Source of the DNA: Aplidium turbinatum
Lineage: Eukaryota; Chordata; Ascidiacea; Aplousobranchia; Polyclinidae
Length of the DNA: 64,000 nt
Assembly: GCA_918807975.1 (NCBI GenBank)
Contig: OU964919.1
Location: forward strand, 32,743,824 to 32,807,823
Reading direction: 5' to 3'
The notes beneath the pieces were generated by a model. It ran no database searches. It was not told the origin of the DNA and saw nothing but the letters and a program-made list of their open reading frames with translations. The position numbers were made by a program, and so were the translations under genes. This document shows, piece by piece, positions 43,242-55,800 of the stretch (positions within the stretch are counted from its first letter, which is position 1; each line of letters starts with the position of its first letter).

Positions 43242-44186
43242 GTAAGGCACCTGCAGCTAATAAGGCCCGCTAATTTTCAAACCTCAATATTTTTCTAAAT
43301 ACTGCATAATTTTGAACGAAACTTGGAATGAGGATACTTTGGGTCTATCTAAACAACATATCTATGAAACAAGTTTCTAAGTTAAAGGAGTTGTAAAATA
43401 TTAAAAAAATAAAAAAAATCTCAAGCGGGCCTTATTAGATGCACGTGTTGTGAATAAGGCCCGGTTTGAATTAGCACCAAAAGTGATGGAAAAGGTGTAT
43501 TTTCACAATAACAACACCACAAAACAAATTCTAATCGGCAACACAGGCACATAACTAATAATTAAATACACAGAGACAACTATTCCCTCCCCCGCCCCAT
43601 GCTCCATTTTTTAAAAAGCGACATGGTGTTTTTAGATATGGTAGGGATACTAAAGTATTTTGATTCTGAAATTATGATATTTCCATTGCAATAACAAATT
43701 GGATTAATGGTGTAACAAGAATTGTTTAGGTCACTCAAGTCTTTAACCCCCACTTTCTTAACCAGGGGTGCACAACGTTACTCCAGGGGCCCATGGGCCT
43801 CATTATCAAAATTAGCCTAGTCTGATCATCATTATCAGTCTTGCTTTAATAAGAAAAAAAATTCGAATTTATTGGTTTTACTGCATCAGCATGCACATAT
43901 CTTTCACATAAAATGCAAAAAAACGGAAGTCAAAGCGGTTTGTTAACTGCAGAACAGTCTAAAATATGTGAAAATTAATAAAACCACTCAATTTCAGCCC
44001 CCCCAAACTTCAACTTTCCGTAACTCAAAAAGTTCTCAACTTTAGGCTGTGAAACTTTACCAGTTAGTCTCAATTCACCATAGCACCAATTAGAGCTTCC
44101 AATTTTGTTTAAAAGATTTGTAACAACGGAGATCCAGGGGGTGGGCCTTATTACTGGCCGGGCCTTATTAGCTGCAGGTGCCTTAC
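43242..44186. mobile_element. MITE with 28-bp TIRs inside the BEL/Pao leader
   Basis: GTAAGGCACCTGCAGCTAAT followed by AAGGCCCG occurs at the left end and, inverted, at the right end. An internal partial copy of the end (GCGGGCCTTATTAGATGCAC, near 43426, with an inverse AATAAGGCCCGG near 43461) suggests internal rearrangement or a nested copy. The 945-bp element has no coding region. The superfamily is not identified and no clear target duplication was seen. Confidence 0.7.
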
Positions 44187-44689
44187 AAGAAATAATAAAA
44201 GAAGATTTGTTGGTTGGTAGTCTACACTCTTACAGAAGCAAGGAAAAGTAAAGACATTTCTTCTCAGTTTGGTACTGAAAAAAATAACTTTGACATTCAT
44301 TGGCAAGAAAGAAGATTAAAGACAATCCATCTGTGCTTGTAGATTCAAGTGGAAGAATCCAAGCAAGTTTTGTGGACTTTAGGACTTCATACCCGTACAG
44401 CTACGGTATCGTGCATTTAAATTCTTTTTTGTATTTTTTACGGTCTTTACAGTTAAGTTTTTTATAACTTAAATTTGTGTGTTTGTGTAATTTAACTTTT
44501 TAATTGTTAAATTTAGCCCCAACATTTAATATGTCTACACTCGGTGGCGACAGGGACTCGACCGCCGTCGACTCGACTGAGTTTAAGCCTGATGATGTTC
44601 TTTGAGGTCGGGCAGGCCATTCTGGGGAGGGACCCAGTAACGATGAGGCTAAGTCAGTTCGAGAGGCCCGGCATCTTAGACGGGATATT

Positions 44690-47035
44690 TTGACTCAAAT
44701 TGGGAAACTTTCTGTAGCCCTAGGTTCTTTGAGTGATAAGCAGGAACTGTTAATTTTTCGATCTAAGTTCTCTACTTTAGAAGAGGAATTAAGGCATTTC
44801 CATGCTCTTTTGAGTAAAATTGTTAACTCTGCAATCTTGGCAGAACTTCGTGATAGGGTAGATCCCGAATTTAACTCGTTAAAACATAACTTCGAACAAA
44901 AAGAAAGTGAGTTCTCAGATAGGTTGGATGCTGACATACATCCTGAGGATAGCGCCTCAAATGTAAGCACTAGGATGTCTGAGAGCTCGTCACGGATAGT
45001 TACACAAATTAACCTACAGTTAAAACGAGAGGAGCTCCAGATACAAGCTGAGGCCGAAGCAAGAGCTGCTGAGGCCATCGCGAGAGCTGAGGCTGCCGCG
45101 AGAGCTGAGGCCGTACGAGCTGAGGCCATCGCGAGAGCTGAGGCCGCCGCGAAAGCTGAAGCGAGAGCTGCTGAGTTCGCACTCAAAGACGCTCAGTTGA
45201 GGGCCGAACAACGTAAAGAGGTAGTTTTAGCTGAATATCGTTCTGAGTTGGGCTCCCGGCGTAGCTCTAGGAAGGGCTCTTCTAGGCATTCCAGAAGTGA
45301 ACATCAATCGCAGTTTAATTTACCTAACCTTTTCCAGACGCCTGTTGAATCCATAAGTGGACCTGTACAATCCACATGTTTTCCAGCTGTTTCAGGAGGT
45401 CTCGGGGCCGCGGCTAAGGGTCTTCCGAAGGCTGTAGAGCCAAGGTCTGCAAATTACAACCGAACTCCTCCCCCAGAGCGTACAGGTCACGGGGCCGCCA
45501 TTAGCAGTAATGCTTTGCCCCCTTCAAAGTTTTCTGCGCCGCTAGTTGTTGATCGCCCAGCTACACGTAATTTGGGTGGTTGTGAGAGGCGTATCGTGTC
45601 TCCTGATTTTAACGTGTTTGAGGATCGTGATCGGGCTGTGCATGTGACTCAGCCCCTTAAGGGATATAGCTTGTCTTCTCCCGCTAAATCGAGTTCTCAA
45701 CAGCAGGATTGCGTTTTTGAATACCAAAATAGTAGGACGTTTTTCGATAAGGCGGCCTTGATTGGTTACGGTGGTAATAATTTGCCATTTATCTTCTTTA
45801 AAAATCGTGTTACGGCCTTAATGGCAGCTTCGCCCTTTAAACGAACACGTTTGACTTTGTTACAAGCAGCTTGTGTTAGAACAGCTGCGCAAACGATTGC
45901 TAATTTGGTTTCCGACACTCCTGGCTTGTCAGAGGAAGACAGGATAGAAATGTCATTAGCTCGCTTGTCCCAACGTTTTGGAGTTCGTGGAGGTCTTTTT
46001 GCCGAACCGGAAATTAGAAAGTATCGTTATGGTAGCAAATTGAATTCAATCTCTTCCAGTGATTTGAAAGAGTTTAAAGATGAATTGTCGCAGTGTCTGC
46101 TTTACGCGCAAGCTTATGGTCAGCGTGATAAATTAGAAGGACGTTTTGTTTTGGATTTGGCTAAGCGACTCCCGTTTGACGCTAAGCAGCCTTATCTTGA
46201 CTTTTTAGGTGATCAGTATGGTAGCACTGAGGAACCTACTTTTCAGAGTTTGTTTGAATTTGTAGTTCGAGAAGAAACGCGTAAGTCGACTGATTTTAGC
46301 ATTATGCTAATGGGCGATTCTGGTGAGTCGCAGCATTTTAAAAAGTTTGGCAAAGGAAAATTGCCTTCATGTCCGGTTAGGCAGACGTCCGTAAAACCCC
46401 ATGATGATGTGATGTCAGGGAGTTCGCAGTACTCGACTGTTGTTGGCGCACCGCGCGATGGTGAGGCTAGACGTAAAGACCTGCCGGCATGTATTTGTTG
46501 TTCGTCACGTGGTCAAGTTGAATATCATTTTTTGTCTAATTGTAAAGATTTTTTGCGCTTGACACCTAAAGATCGGAGAGATGTCATTGTGAAAGCTGGC
46601 AAATGCTTGAATTGTTTGCGCCAGCATATGGTTAGGGATTGCGTTCATGCAAACAACTGTCGTAAGTGTGGCCCTAACAACGATAGGAAACACTGTTTTC
46701 TTCTGCATGATTTTTATGTGACGTCACGTGATTCTCTGGATTCGATTGGCAAAGATGATGCTGGTGCCAGAGTTCCTGTGCGTAATGTTAAGATTGGAAA
46801 TGTTAAAGCAGCCTTTTACCGCGTTACTGCTGCTCGTGTTTTGAATCCAATGACTGGCAAATCGAAGTTGGTGTATTGTCAGCATGATCCTGGTTCGCAG
46901 TTGACGTTTGTTTCGAGTGATTTGGTGTGCGAACTTGGTCTTAAACCGTACGATAAAGCGTCGTTTAAAATGGATACCCTGGCTGGTCAGAAACCTACTG
47001 TGCTAACCTTGTTAAACTCAACATCCAGTCGTTAG
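44690..47035 (+). pseudogene. Gag/protease region of the BEL/Pao fossil
   Basis: A long region with an Ala/Glu/Arg repeat tract near the N-terminus (RAEAIARAEAAARAEA, likely coiled coil), a gag core, CysHis knuckle motifs (CLNCLRQHMVRDC, CRKCGPNN) and an aspartic protease-type HDPGSQLTFVS. The order is that of BEL/Pao gag-pro. It belongs to a defective element. Confidence 0.75.
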
Positions 47036-47067
47036 AGACAGATGAACTGTTTTGTGATATAACTTCG

Positions 47068-48477
47068 GTGGTTAACCCAGCTTGGGCTGACGATGTTAAA
47101 ACTTTACCGCATAAACAAGATTTAAATGGTTTCCGTCATTTTCATGACGTGAATATGTTTCATTTGAATGATTGTAGTACTGTAGATGTACTGATTGGCA
47201 ACGACAACGCTTATTTGATGTGGGCCAAAGAGGAGGTTGGTGAAAATCGTAGTGAACCGCATGCTTTACTCACTGCTCTCGGCTGGCTGGCTTGTGGTGG
47301 TAAGTCACCCTTAGATGAAAGCGTTGCTAACGTGTGCAGAGTGCAGACGTCTTCAGAGTCGGATGTCATCTCTGGCTTTCAGCGTAAAATTGAGTCTCGT
47401 GATATGGAAATAGCAGACCTGAATAAAGTCATTCAGGATTTGACCTTGCAAAATGAAACCTGTGAATTGTCTCGCAATGACATTTTGGCTAGAGAACTTG
47501 TTGAACCGAATATTGAGTTGAAAGATGGTCGATTTGAGATACCTGTACCGTTGAAGGAAGTTATTGATCTACCTAACAATTTTGTGTTGGCGTCAGATAG
47601 AGCTGCTGCTTTAAGGAAGAAGGCTTTAAAACAACCTGAACTTCGTGATTTCCTTACTGACACCATGAAAGATCTTAAATCTAATGGCTATATTGAGCGT
47701 GCTGGTGAAGCAGGAAATGTCAAGGGATTTGAATGGTATTTACCATACTTTGTGACGTCACAATTAAAAAAGCGTATTGTTTACGATGGCAAGTCTGAAT
47801 TTCGAGGAACTTGTGTTAATGATGTAATGTTTTCGGGTCCTGACTTGTTAAACCTTCTGGCAGATCTCTTGGCTAGATTTCGGCTTAGTAGATTTGGTTT
47901 CGTGACTGATATGAGCAAGTACTTTTTTCACATTTTGGACTCTTCAATACGTAAGCCCAATTTTATTGAACTGCTTACGTACACAGGCAGTGCCGTTCGG
48001 ATCGTGAACGAACGCCCTTTGGTACCTTTGAGTGACGACCCTAGGGATTTTACTGTCATCACCCCTGCCTCACTTTTGACCCCATACTTAGACCCATATT
48101 GTGCTGTTGGGCAACCACATGATCGTGACCAATTAAGAAGGGATTATCGGTTCAATTTGTCACTTTCTCAGCAGTTTTGGAGTAAATGGATCGATTTTTA
48201 CTTGCCAGGTCTTCAGGGCCGGAAAAAATGGCTAAAAATGGCCGAGAATTTGGAGCCTGGTCAACTTGTAGTGGTAGGTTCTCTCCAGGACATTGGTAAA
48301 CGTGGGAAGTATCAACTTGGGAGGGTGCATGAGGTAGTTCCACAAATTAGGAAAGGGAAGCCTGTGGTTCGTAGAGCTAAAGTTGCCGTCTGCAACTATG
48401 ATGAGAGTGCGGGGAAAGTGAAAGTAGACTATGTGTTGAGGGATATTTCGTGCCTCGCCCCCGTAAAGAACACCTAA
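47068..48477 (+). pseudogene. Pol region of the BEL/Pao fossil
   Basis: Reverse-transcriptase N-terminal sequence (KKRIVYDGKSEFRGTCVND) and an integrase C-terminal tail (VGQPHDRDQLRRDYRF, LEPGQLVVVGSLQDIGKRG) of BEL/Pao type are present. It is much shorter than a whole pol, so it is non-functional. Confidence 0.75.
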
Positions 48478-48784
48478 GTGTTAAGGTTTGAGCCTGGTTT
48501 TGTCTGCGGTGGCCGACCCTTGTCTGAGCCCGGAACAGTCGGTTATTATCGCAACCATTGTATATAGCGTCATTTTAGTGTGTACCTATGGTACCAATTT
48601 CATGTATCGTCGTGTTTATTCTTATTGCTGTTCATTCTTTGCATGCCCTTTGTATTTGCGTATTAACTTAAACGTGAGTGATTCAAACAATTTGTGTATC
48701 ATGTGTTTTTATTCATTGGCTCACAATTGTCGTCAATTCTTTTTTAGTTATGCCATGTCAGACTGTCATAACTAGGGGCCGCTA

Positions 48785-49381
48785 TGTTCCAGACAATGGT
48801 TCACCTAATCAAACGTCATATAAAAAAACGTTCAAGTCTACTGAATATTACGTCATGGAAGTTGCTAGAAAATGTGCCAAAATTGCACCATCGTTCATAA
48901 GACTTGTGTCAAACCTGTTTGGACCTGTTTGGACCTGTTTGGGCCTGTTTCAGTTTGAAACCTGTTTAAACAGGAAATATTACATCAGCTTTAAACACCT
49001 GTTTGAATGACTTCATAATTGTCTTTCATTATTGCGTCACAGTACTGCATATGTGAGTTTGAGATATTGCTATCTATTCTGGTCATTCGTAAAATGATTG
49101 TTTGAAAGTTGGCCGCACATTTAACTGTTTGCTTAGTGCTTGCTAACTGGACAAAAGTTCCGTCTTTTATCCAAGTAATCTGTATCGTAGTGACAGTTTT
49201 TAGAGGTGTACGGCGTTGCATCTCGATTTCGATAGCCGCGGGCTAATTTTACAGGAATACACTTATTGAATAGACGTTTCAAGGAGTGTTTCTTTTTCGG
49301 TCGATACATACAGACGAACGGATTCGGGAATCTTATGTTACAATTTTCCCACGAAGAGATTATGGTTTACCGCTGTGACCA
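48785..49381 (+). repeat. 3' LTR of the BEL/Pao element
   Basis: A 597-bp copy of the 5' LTR. It has one more 10-bp GGACCTGTTT unit and very few base differences, followed by the ACTTG target duplication. Confidence 0.9.
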
Positions 49382-49733
49382 ACTTGTGAGTGCCCTTAAA
49401 TATTAATCAAAGAGATGGGCATTGGCCTATTGTCGCAAATCACTCGGCCAACATTTCTGAATTAGCCCCCCCCCTAAATTTTTTTCTGGGTGCGCTACTG
49501 CAGTAGGCTGCCCAGTGCCCATAGGCTTCGTTGTTATGGTCAGAAATAAATAAAAACAAACTGAACTGAGAAAGGTAAATTGTTTTTAGTTTTCGTTTGA
49601 TTTAAGCTTTTCAATAAACAGCACAAATGTATATTTCACACTGTTTGTCGTTTTAATCGTAAGGGGCCGCGAAACATTTTAGGAGATTAAAAGGGGTCGC
49701 GAGCAAAAAAGTTTGGAAAGCCCTGGGCTAAAT

Positions 49734-52700
49734 CTTTGCTGTCGTTACGAGCTCTTACAAGCTTGATGACAACATCAAAATGCAAACATGAAGTGTTACC
49801 CCAGTAAGTGTTGCTTTCGGTAGATGTGCAAATTCTCAAAATGTAGTAACTGCACAGAGGATCTACTTTCTACATAAGGCATAGGCTGTTATAGAGTTTC
49901 TTTCCGAAATTTTGTTTCAAAAGGTTGGATGCAATATTTAATTATTTCAGTCTTTAAACTTTAACACTGAACATTTTCATCTCGCACTAAATAGCACAAA
50001 TATTCTTTGGAGTACCGTAGATTAAAAAGTCCTACTTATCCCTTAGTCCTACTACATATCAGAAAATAAAATAAAGAGCCTAAAGTGTAGATACTTAACT
50101 CATGTTCAACAAACGTTTTCAAACTAAGAGGAGTAAACCCAATTTCATCACAGTCCGATTTCATTAAAGCGTTTGCTTGGCTTTGTGAAACAAATCTTCT
50201 CAGCTTGCATTTTTTAGGTTCTCTAATTATCACTGATACACTACTTTTTGAAGAAATGTGAGGTCAAGAAACAGTCAAATTGTTGATCTGTCTGTAATGG
50301 ATTTGCAACCAAATAAAGACATGAATTGTTTCCATTGTACAAACAAAGAAATAGGCTAGCAGCTGTTTTCAACAAGCAGAATATGACCGGAGAGAATTTT
50401 TATCACACAGCGATTCCAGTTTGATTTGCAACAGTGCCTCTACAAAGGTTTACATCAAAGCTACAAGCCATACAAAAGTTTCACTGCTCAAGTTAACATT
50501 TAACAACTTTATGAAAGCATATAAATAGGCTAAGGTAGGCTATGTGGCAGCAGCAAGGCTACCCTACCTGTTTGAGGTGAAGCAAGACTAAAACGAAGCA
50601 AAGTTATATTAAAATTATGAAGACAATAAAAATATTTCAAAAAGAAATGCACTGTCACTGATTGCATCAACACCACCTTTCATCGGCAAAAGATTATGAT
50701 ATAATGCACTCATTCAAGGTTTTTTGACTTGAGTTATTGTGTGCTCTAGGCGCAGTATTCTGCTTGATAACCATTAACCAGTCTTATTTTTTTTTATGTG
50801 AACGCTTTCAATCCAACTCTGTCAGTTGAAAAATGTTAGCTTTAAATGCAAATTTGAGACGGTTTGGAAAAAGAAGCAACTTATGACAGTAACTTGGGTA
50901 AATCAAGTCGGTATCGTGGAAGACCAAGCTCAAAAACGCTCGTTTTCTCATATCAACACCTCTGCTGCTCCAATAAGCTTAACTCATAAACAGTAAAACA
51001 AAATGTTGTAGAAATGTTTTTTTTTTACAAAAGACCAAATCGCTTGCAAGAAGCGGAGAATGTCTGTTAGGTCACGCATTAAACAGTTGATCATCTGAAA
51101 TTTTGAAAGTTTTCCTAATTATCACTAGAGCATTTGAAGGCAATATACCTTTCAAACAGCATATAAATCTCTCACAACAGTGAATGGTAGTTGAAACTTT
51201 GGTGCAGATTTGTTATTTGAAAGATTTATGCTTTATTTTTAGTTTTAATATTCAATATGCTAAAACAAACGATAAAGAAACACTTTTAAATGTTTTAATT
51301 TTCAAGCAGCCTACTTTTAATTGCATGCATGCAAAACAAGCACGTCAATATTTATGACTATTCAGCAGATTTTCTAATAAAACTGAACTTTCCAACACAA
51401 ACCGAGTCTGTTTTCCGGTCTCAAAGAGAAGTATAAAAATCTTGAACTGGATTACACCAGTTGATACAGGAAATCATTATCTTTATGCTCCATAAGGAAA
51501 TAAGAAAGCAGTGGTGAAACAGCAGGAGATTTTAATTCAATTAAACATAATGCGATTTTGCAAGAATTCAAGGATATTAACGCAATTTCACTTACCATTA
51601 ATCTATTTGTAAGAAAATGCTTTTTGAGTTGATCTGGATGAAAAAAAAACAATAGCGACTGAGTCTACTATGTATGCTACTAAACTAAACAATAAGTTTG
51701 TTTCAGCAAAACTGTGGAGGCAAATAGAATTTAGTTTAAGTTTAATCTGGACATTACATCTCTGATGTTACACAAAATGTTTTTCTTTGTCAAAAAAAAA
51801 CATCATAGCTAGGCCTTCAAAAATGGAAATTCTGAAAAATGTTTTTCCCTAATATTAGTCATCAAAATTATAATTTTTTTCAATTTGTAACTTTGTTTAT
51901 TTCTTTACAGAATGTTGTGCTACTTCAAGCTAAACAGGTAGTCTACACCAGAGCACATACAGTGTGTGCCTAGTACTGTAGTAGTATAGTTGCCACATAG
52001 CCTAGTATGATAAATTTAATCATGCGCACTGGCAAAATAAACTAAATTGAAGATTTTGTAATGGCAGAGTCATAATGCAAACTTACAATAGCCAAACGAC
52101 AAGCGAACGTTGCATTGCAATAATGTTCTGTTTAATCTAGATATCGCATGGTGGAGTAAATAACGCAACCAAACCATGTCTGGCGTAAGAACGTGGTGCG
52201 TCAATTAACAAACACGCCGGCTACGTTGATTCATAAATTTGTCTGCGCTCTGCGGCTCGGTCCGGTCCAGACTTGCCCTAAAAAAACTCATTCGCTTGTT
52301 GTCAGTCCATTGAGCACATCGTGTTGGCAAAAGGTCGATGTAGTACCGTATCATACAGCAATTTAGGATTTTTAAAGGACAAGCCAGCAATACGCAAACG
52401 TTAGTATGAATTAGCTTTAGTGACATACTTCTAAACCTCTCGCTTTTATTACAAAAATTACATCATTCTAAGCGCAAAAGGTAGCGGATGAGCTAAAGGG
52501 CGATGCAAAGATTTCAAGATTAGCAAATGATCACAATTACACTGAATGAGTGGACTCGCTATAGAGTAGACCTACAATACCATGGAATTAGAATAGTAGG
52601 AAGCAATAAATTTAATGTAGCTTGCATGAACCGTCTTGAAAATATTTCAGGTGAATACAAGAACAAACTTTTAAGTAGAAAATATACAAGTTGAGTGTGT

Positions 52701-52780
52701 AAACTAAGCATTTTAAAAAGGTTATTGGGTAACGTTACAAGAACAACTGTGAGGGAATTGTGTACATTTATCAAGGAGTG
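49734..52780. other. Intergenic region and presumed promoter of Eph gene 2
   Basis: 3 kb of AT-rich DNA with no recognised element or exon. It should include the 5' UTR and promoter of gene 2, but no site can be defended. Confidence 0.4.
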
Positions 52781-52853
52781 ATGGAATGGAAATGGCTCAC
52801 CATTAAATTAATCATCATCGCATGCTTCCTCGGTAGATGCGAACCTGACACAA
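52781..52853 (+). CDS. Eph: Eph gene 2 exon 1: start codon and signal peptide
   Basis: It encodes MEWKWLTIKLIIIACFLG, then RCEPDT plus one base, a clear signal peptide, with donor A|GTAAGA. The leftover A joins TG of the next exon to give Met. The length (73 nt) and phase are identical to exon 1 of gene 1. Confidence 0.85.
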
Positions 52854-55800
52854 GTAAGAACAATTAGAACAAATAGCTGACGCCTGACAGGGATGTTGTT
52901 AAATAGGTTCAACTTATGATTGTCTGTTTAAGGCCTACGAACCTGAAAGGCTGGTTTTTTTACTAGTTTGAACTCAAAATACAAAAATAAGCATGAATCC
53001 GAAAAAAATCCAAAAACTTGCCAAAACTTGTTCAGCTTCGTTGATTGCGATTGCCATGAACTTCCAAAACCGAATCTGAAAGCTTGACATTTTGCTGAAC
53101 GCAAAGCTGAAAGCAATAGAAAATAAGTGAATTTGCAAACAGATACAGTACAGCTTGAAGTAGTCTTTCTTGTCGGTTGTATCGAGATTAAAACCACCAG
53201 CTCTTTTCTTAAATCAAATTATGGTTAAATTCTAGATTAGAACAACCTTGAACCCAAAAGTGTTTCAATCTATAGGTTATCAAACACAGTCGGTTCATAT
53301 TAATAGCCGAATAGCCGACTTTCTGTTTTGACAAATTAGGTCATGTCGTATGGAATAATTCGGGTTTGTTTCGGTTGAGCTGCTGAGGTCCATAGTGCAC
53401 AATTCCTTTGTTGTAATTTCCTTTGTTTCATCATTTCTTATCAGTGAATGCATTACAGTTTTGATTTTTGTGAAAGTTGTCCAAGCGGGCGTACATCAGT
53501 TTTGGTAACTGATATTTCCCATCGCTTTTTTGTAGGTAGGATTCCTGAGCAAAGCAGTGTAGTTGACTATCATTGAAACTGAGATTAAATCAAATATAGT
53601 TATTACTATCTGAAGCCTTTACAAATTGTTTTACCTAACGGATCATCAGACGGTCTTAGAAACTGAGATTATATACTTCCAAAATTAACTGCTGAAAAAT
53701 AATCTTGAACACCTGTCAAAGAAAAAATGAACTCATTTCGAAGATTAATTTTATTCTAAAATAAATGTACGGCATTTGCAATTATCTAGAATATCGTTAC
53801 GCATACACTACAAAAAAGAGATAAAATACTTCTGTTACACAGTTGAGTTCACTTTTTTCAGAAATTTAAACTGTTGTTTTAATTACAATTGGCAACAGCT
53901 GCACCATTGTTTGGTAACGCAATACATAGCCATCTAATTGTTGTGTTTCTAAACCGTTTGTTTATGCTTCAGTGAAAACACTTCTGAGTTATCAAAGACT
54001 ACACAGGAAGTGGTGTATCACTTTCTATGGGCTTACATAATTATCACAGCAACATCTCAAAACTTTCAGATACAAAAAGTTAGCCTTTTTTGTGAAGCAA
54101 CATATTAAATGATAGCGAGCTTCATACCATAATGTTTTTTCAATTTTTTTAAAGTGTAATAAACGCCATTCAAGATTGCTAATAACTATATGATCACTAT
54201 ATCTCATTTATTCAAACTATCTAGTTCTAGTTATCCAACTGTCTAGTTCTAGTTCTCAAACAAGATTAGAATGTTAATGGCGTCGGAATGAGTTCACTCT
54301 CGGTTAAGTCTGTTAAATTTGTTTGGTGTTAGAAATTTAAGAAAGATTTCAATTCCACTGTCCCTAATTTCAATGCATACTTTCTGCAGAAATGTTCAAA
54401 TCCTAATTAATATTTTGTTTTTAGTGGAGATCTATAATACAAGACTCGCCACAAGCGATTTGCAATGGAGTCAACATTCCACCCCAGGATCAGAAGGGGT
54501 AAGATGAATAGGCCAATAGTTTGTTGCAATCGTGAAATCTTTTCCTTGCTAGCCATTTTATTCACAATTCTATCAATGCTGGCTTTTATGTTATAAATGA
54601 TTGGATTTTATTTATGTTATAAAAGCGTTACAATAAAATGATTTCATGGCGCATTTTAACCCTCATATCTCTTCATCAGTTGCGAGATGTCTCGTATTTT
54701 AAAAAAGGTCAACCGATGATCAAGTTTTTACCGGATTATCACAACTTGCCATTTTGGACTACAGCTTCTTTTGAATTCGTGATGAAGCTAATGAAAACGA
54801 AATAATTTAGTTGATAACATTATATTGATATGATATCTGGACTTTTGTTAATTGATTCTAAATTTTTGAATATAGATGTTTTTAAACAAAATCGGTTGAT
54901 AATTCAAACCATGTTTTCAAAACATTTAGTGTTTTACGATTTTTCACCCTCTACACAAAGCTACAAGAATCATTTAGTTTTTTGCTTTCCTGACAAGCTT
55001 CAAATGATGTAAGTTCGCTATGTCATAGGTCGCTATGTTAGCAACCAAATTCATCCAATTAAAATTATATAAGTGTACAAGTTTAACACGGTCGTGCATA
55101 CTACATATATTTGTTATTACATTTAAGCCCAGTAATTTGGTAAAAGCTGTGGCAGAATAATTCAGCTTAGAAAGTATTTGTTTGCCATTGCTTTCGCGTT
55201 GTGTGACGTGATATAGATGTGATTGTAAAGACTTTGTTGTGCAAAAGGGTTTTGACGAACACAGTCGTTTTCGGTCTTTGAATGGACTCTTTTTATTTCA
55301 ACTGCTGCAAAACACTACTAGCAGTTCAAACAATGCAAGTTAACTTACTTTAAATAGACTTCTAAGGTTAGTTGGAAAAGATTGTTTAGTTGTTTATTAT
55401 TATCTATTGCAGCACATTACTGTAATAGTTTAATCGGAACAATATTTTGTTGTAAAAGCGGCACTTTGAAAATTTTTAAGATGTTAAATAATAAACCAAA
55501 TTAAAAAAAAACCATTACTCTTCTACTCTTCTCTATTTGGCAGCCTTTTTATATGCGAAGTCTTGCCACACATCGTAGGCATCCCCAATAGGTCTACAGA
55601 AAAATGTTACATTTATTATTTCGGCTGTCGATTGTGGAAAGAACAATCGATTTGCATTTTATGATCGAAAAATGTTACGGCTGAGGTTAAAGCTATTCTG
55701 GTGCGAACACAAATGCTCGCATGGTCACTGGTCAGCCAGTTTATCTATATTCTATACCAGAGGTCACCAACTGGCGGGCCGCATGCGGCCCGCCACGCTG

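Larger units (their letters stand above)
42597..49381 (+). mobile_element. BEL/Pao LTR retrotransposon, young but defective
   Basis: Two near-identical LTRs (42597-43183 and 48785-49381), each TG...CA, are flanked by the 5-bp target duplication ACTTG (42592-42596 and 49382-49386). By eye the LTRs differ at about four bases plus one extra copy of a 10-bp unit, so the insertion is recent. Gag with zinc-knuckle cysteines and an aspartic protease-type DPGSQ site lies at about 44.7-47.0 kb. Reverse-transcriptase and integrase-tail sequences lie at about 47.1-48.5 kb. The pol part is far shorter than in whole family members, so it is a broken, non-autonomous copy with a few breaks. A MITE is inserted in its leader. 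Confidence 0.85.
41509..49500. mobile_element. hAT element B, nested in hAT A
   Basis: The left end CTGTAGCGCACCCAGC and, on the minus strand, the right end CAGTAGCGCACCCAGA are hAT-type termini. They are followed on both sides by a GGGGG/CCCCC-rich stretch. Exactly adjacent flanks read CAGTAGGC on both sides (41501-41508 and 49501-49508), a perfect 8-bp duplication. Its interior holds a Penelope-like fragment and the BEL/Pao element. Confidence 0.8.
40818..49725 (+). mobile_element. hAT element A, outermost layer of the nest
   Basis: It starts CAGGGCTTCCCAAACTGGGG and ends, on the minus strand, CAGGGCTTTCCAAACTTTTT. Both ends carry GGGTCGCGA-type subterminal repeats. The flanks GGCTGAAT (40810-40817) and GGCTAAAT (49726-49733) are a 7/8 target duplication. 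Between 40930 and 41410 there are broken pieces of a ZBED/Charlie-like transposase on the + strand (INFIKSRALNGLPIFENLRG, LHREVR, FIKKLNIWKQIFQNAL). Only about 0.9 kb is its own DNA; the rest is hAT B and its contents. Confidence 0.8.

Noticed and set aside
43765-43830. hAT-like end (CAGGGGTGCACAAC) inside the MITE
   Set aside because: No inverted partner or target duplication was found, so an element cannot be defined.
44695-45211. Long Ala/Ser-rich open frames on the minus strand
   Set aside because: Antisense shadows of the Ala/Glu/Arg repeat tract of the BEL/Pao gag region.
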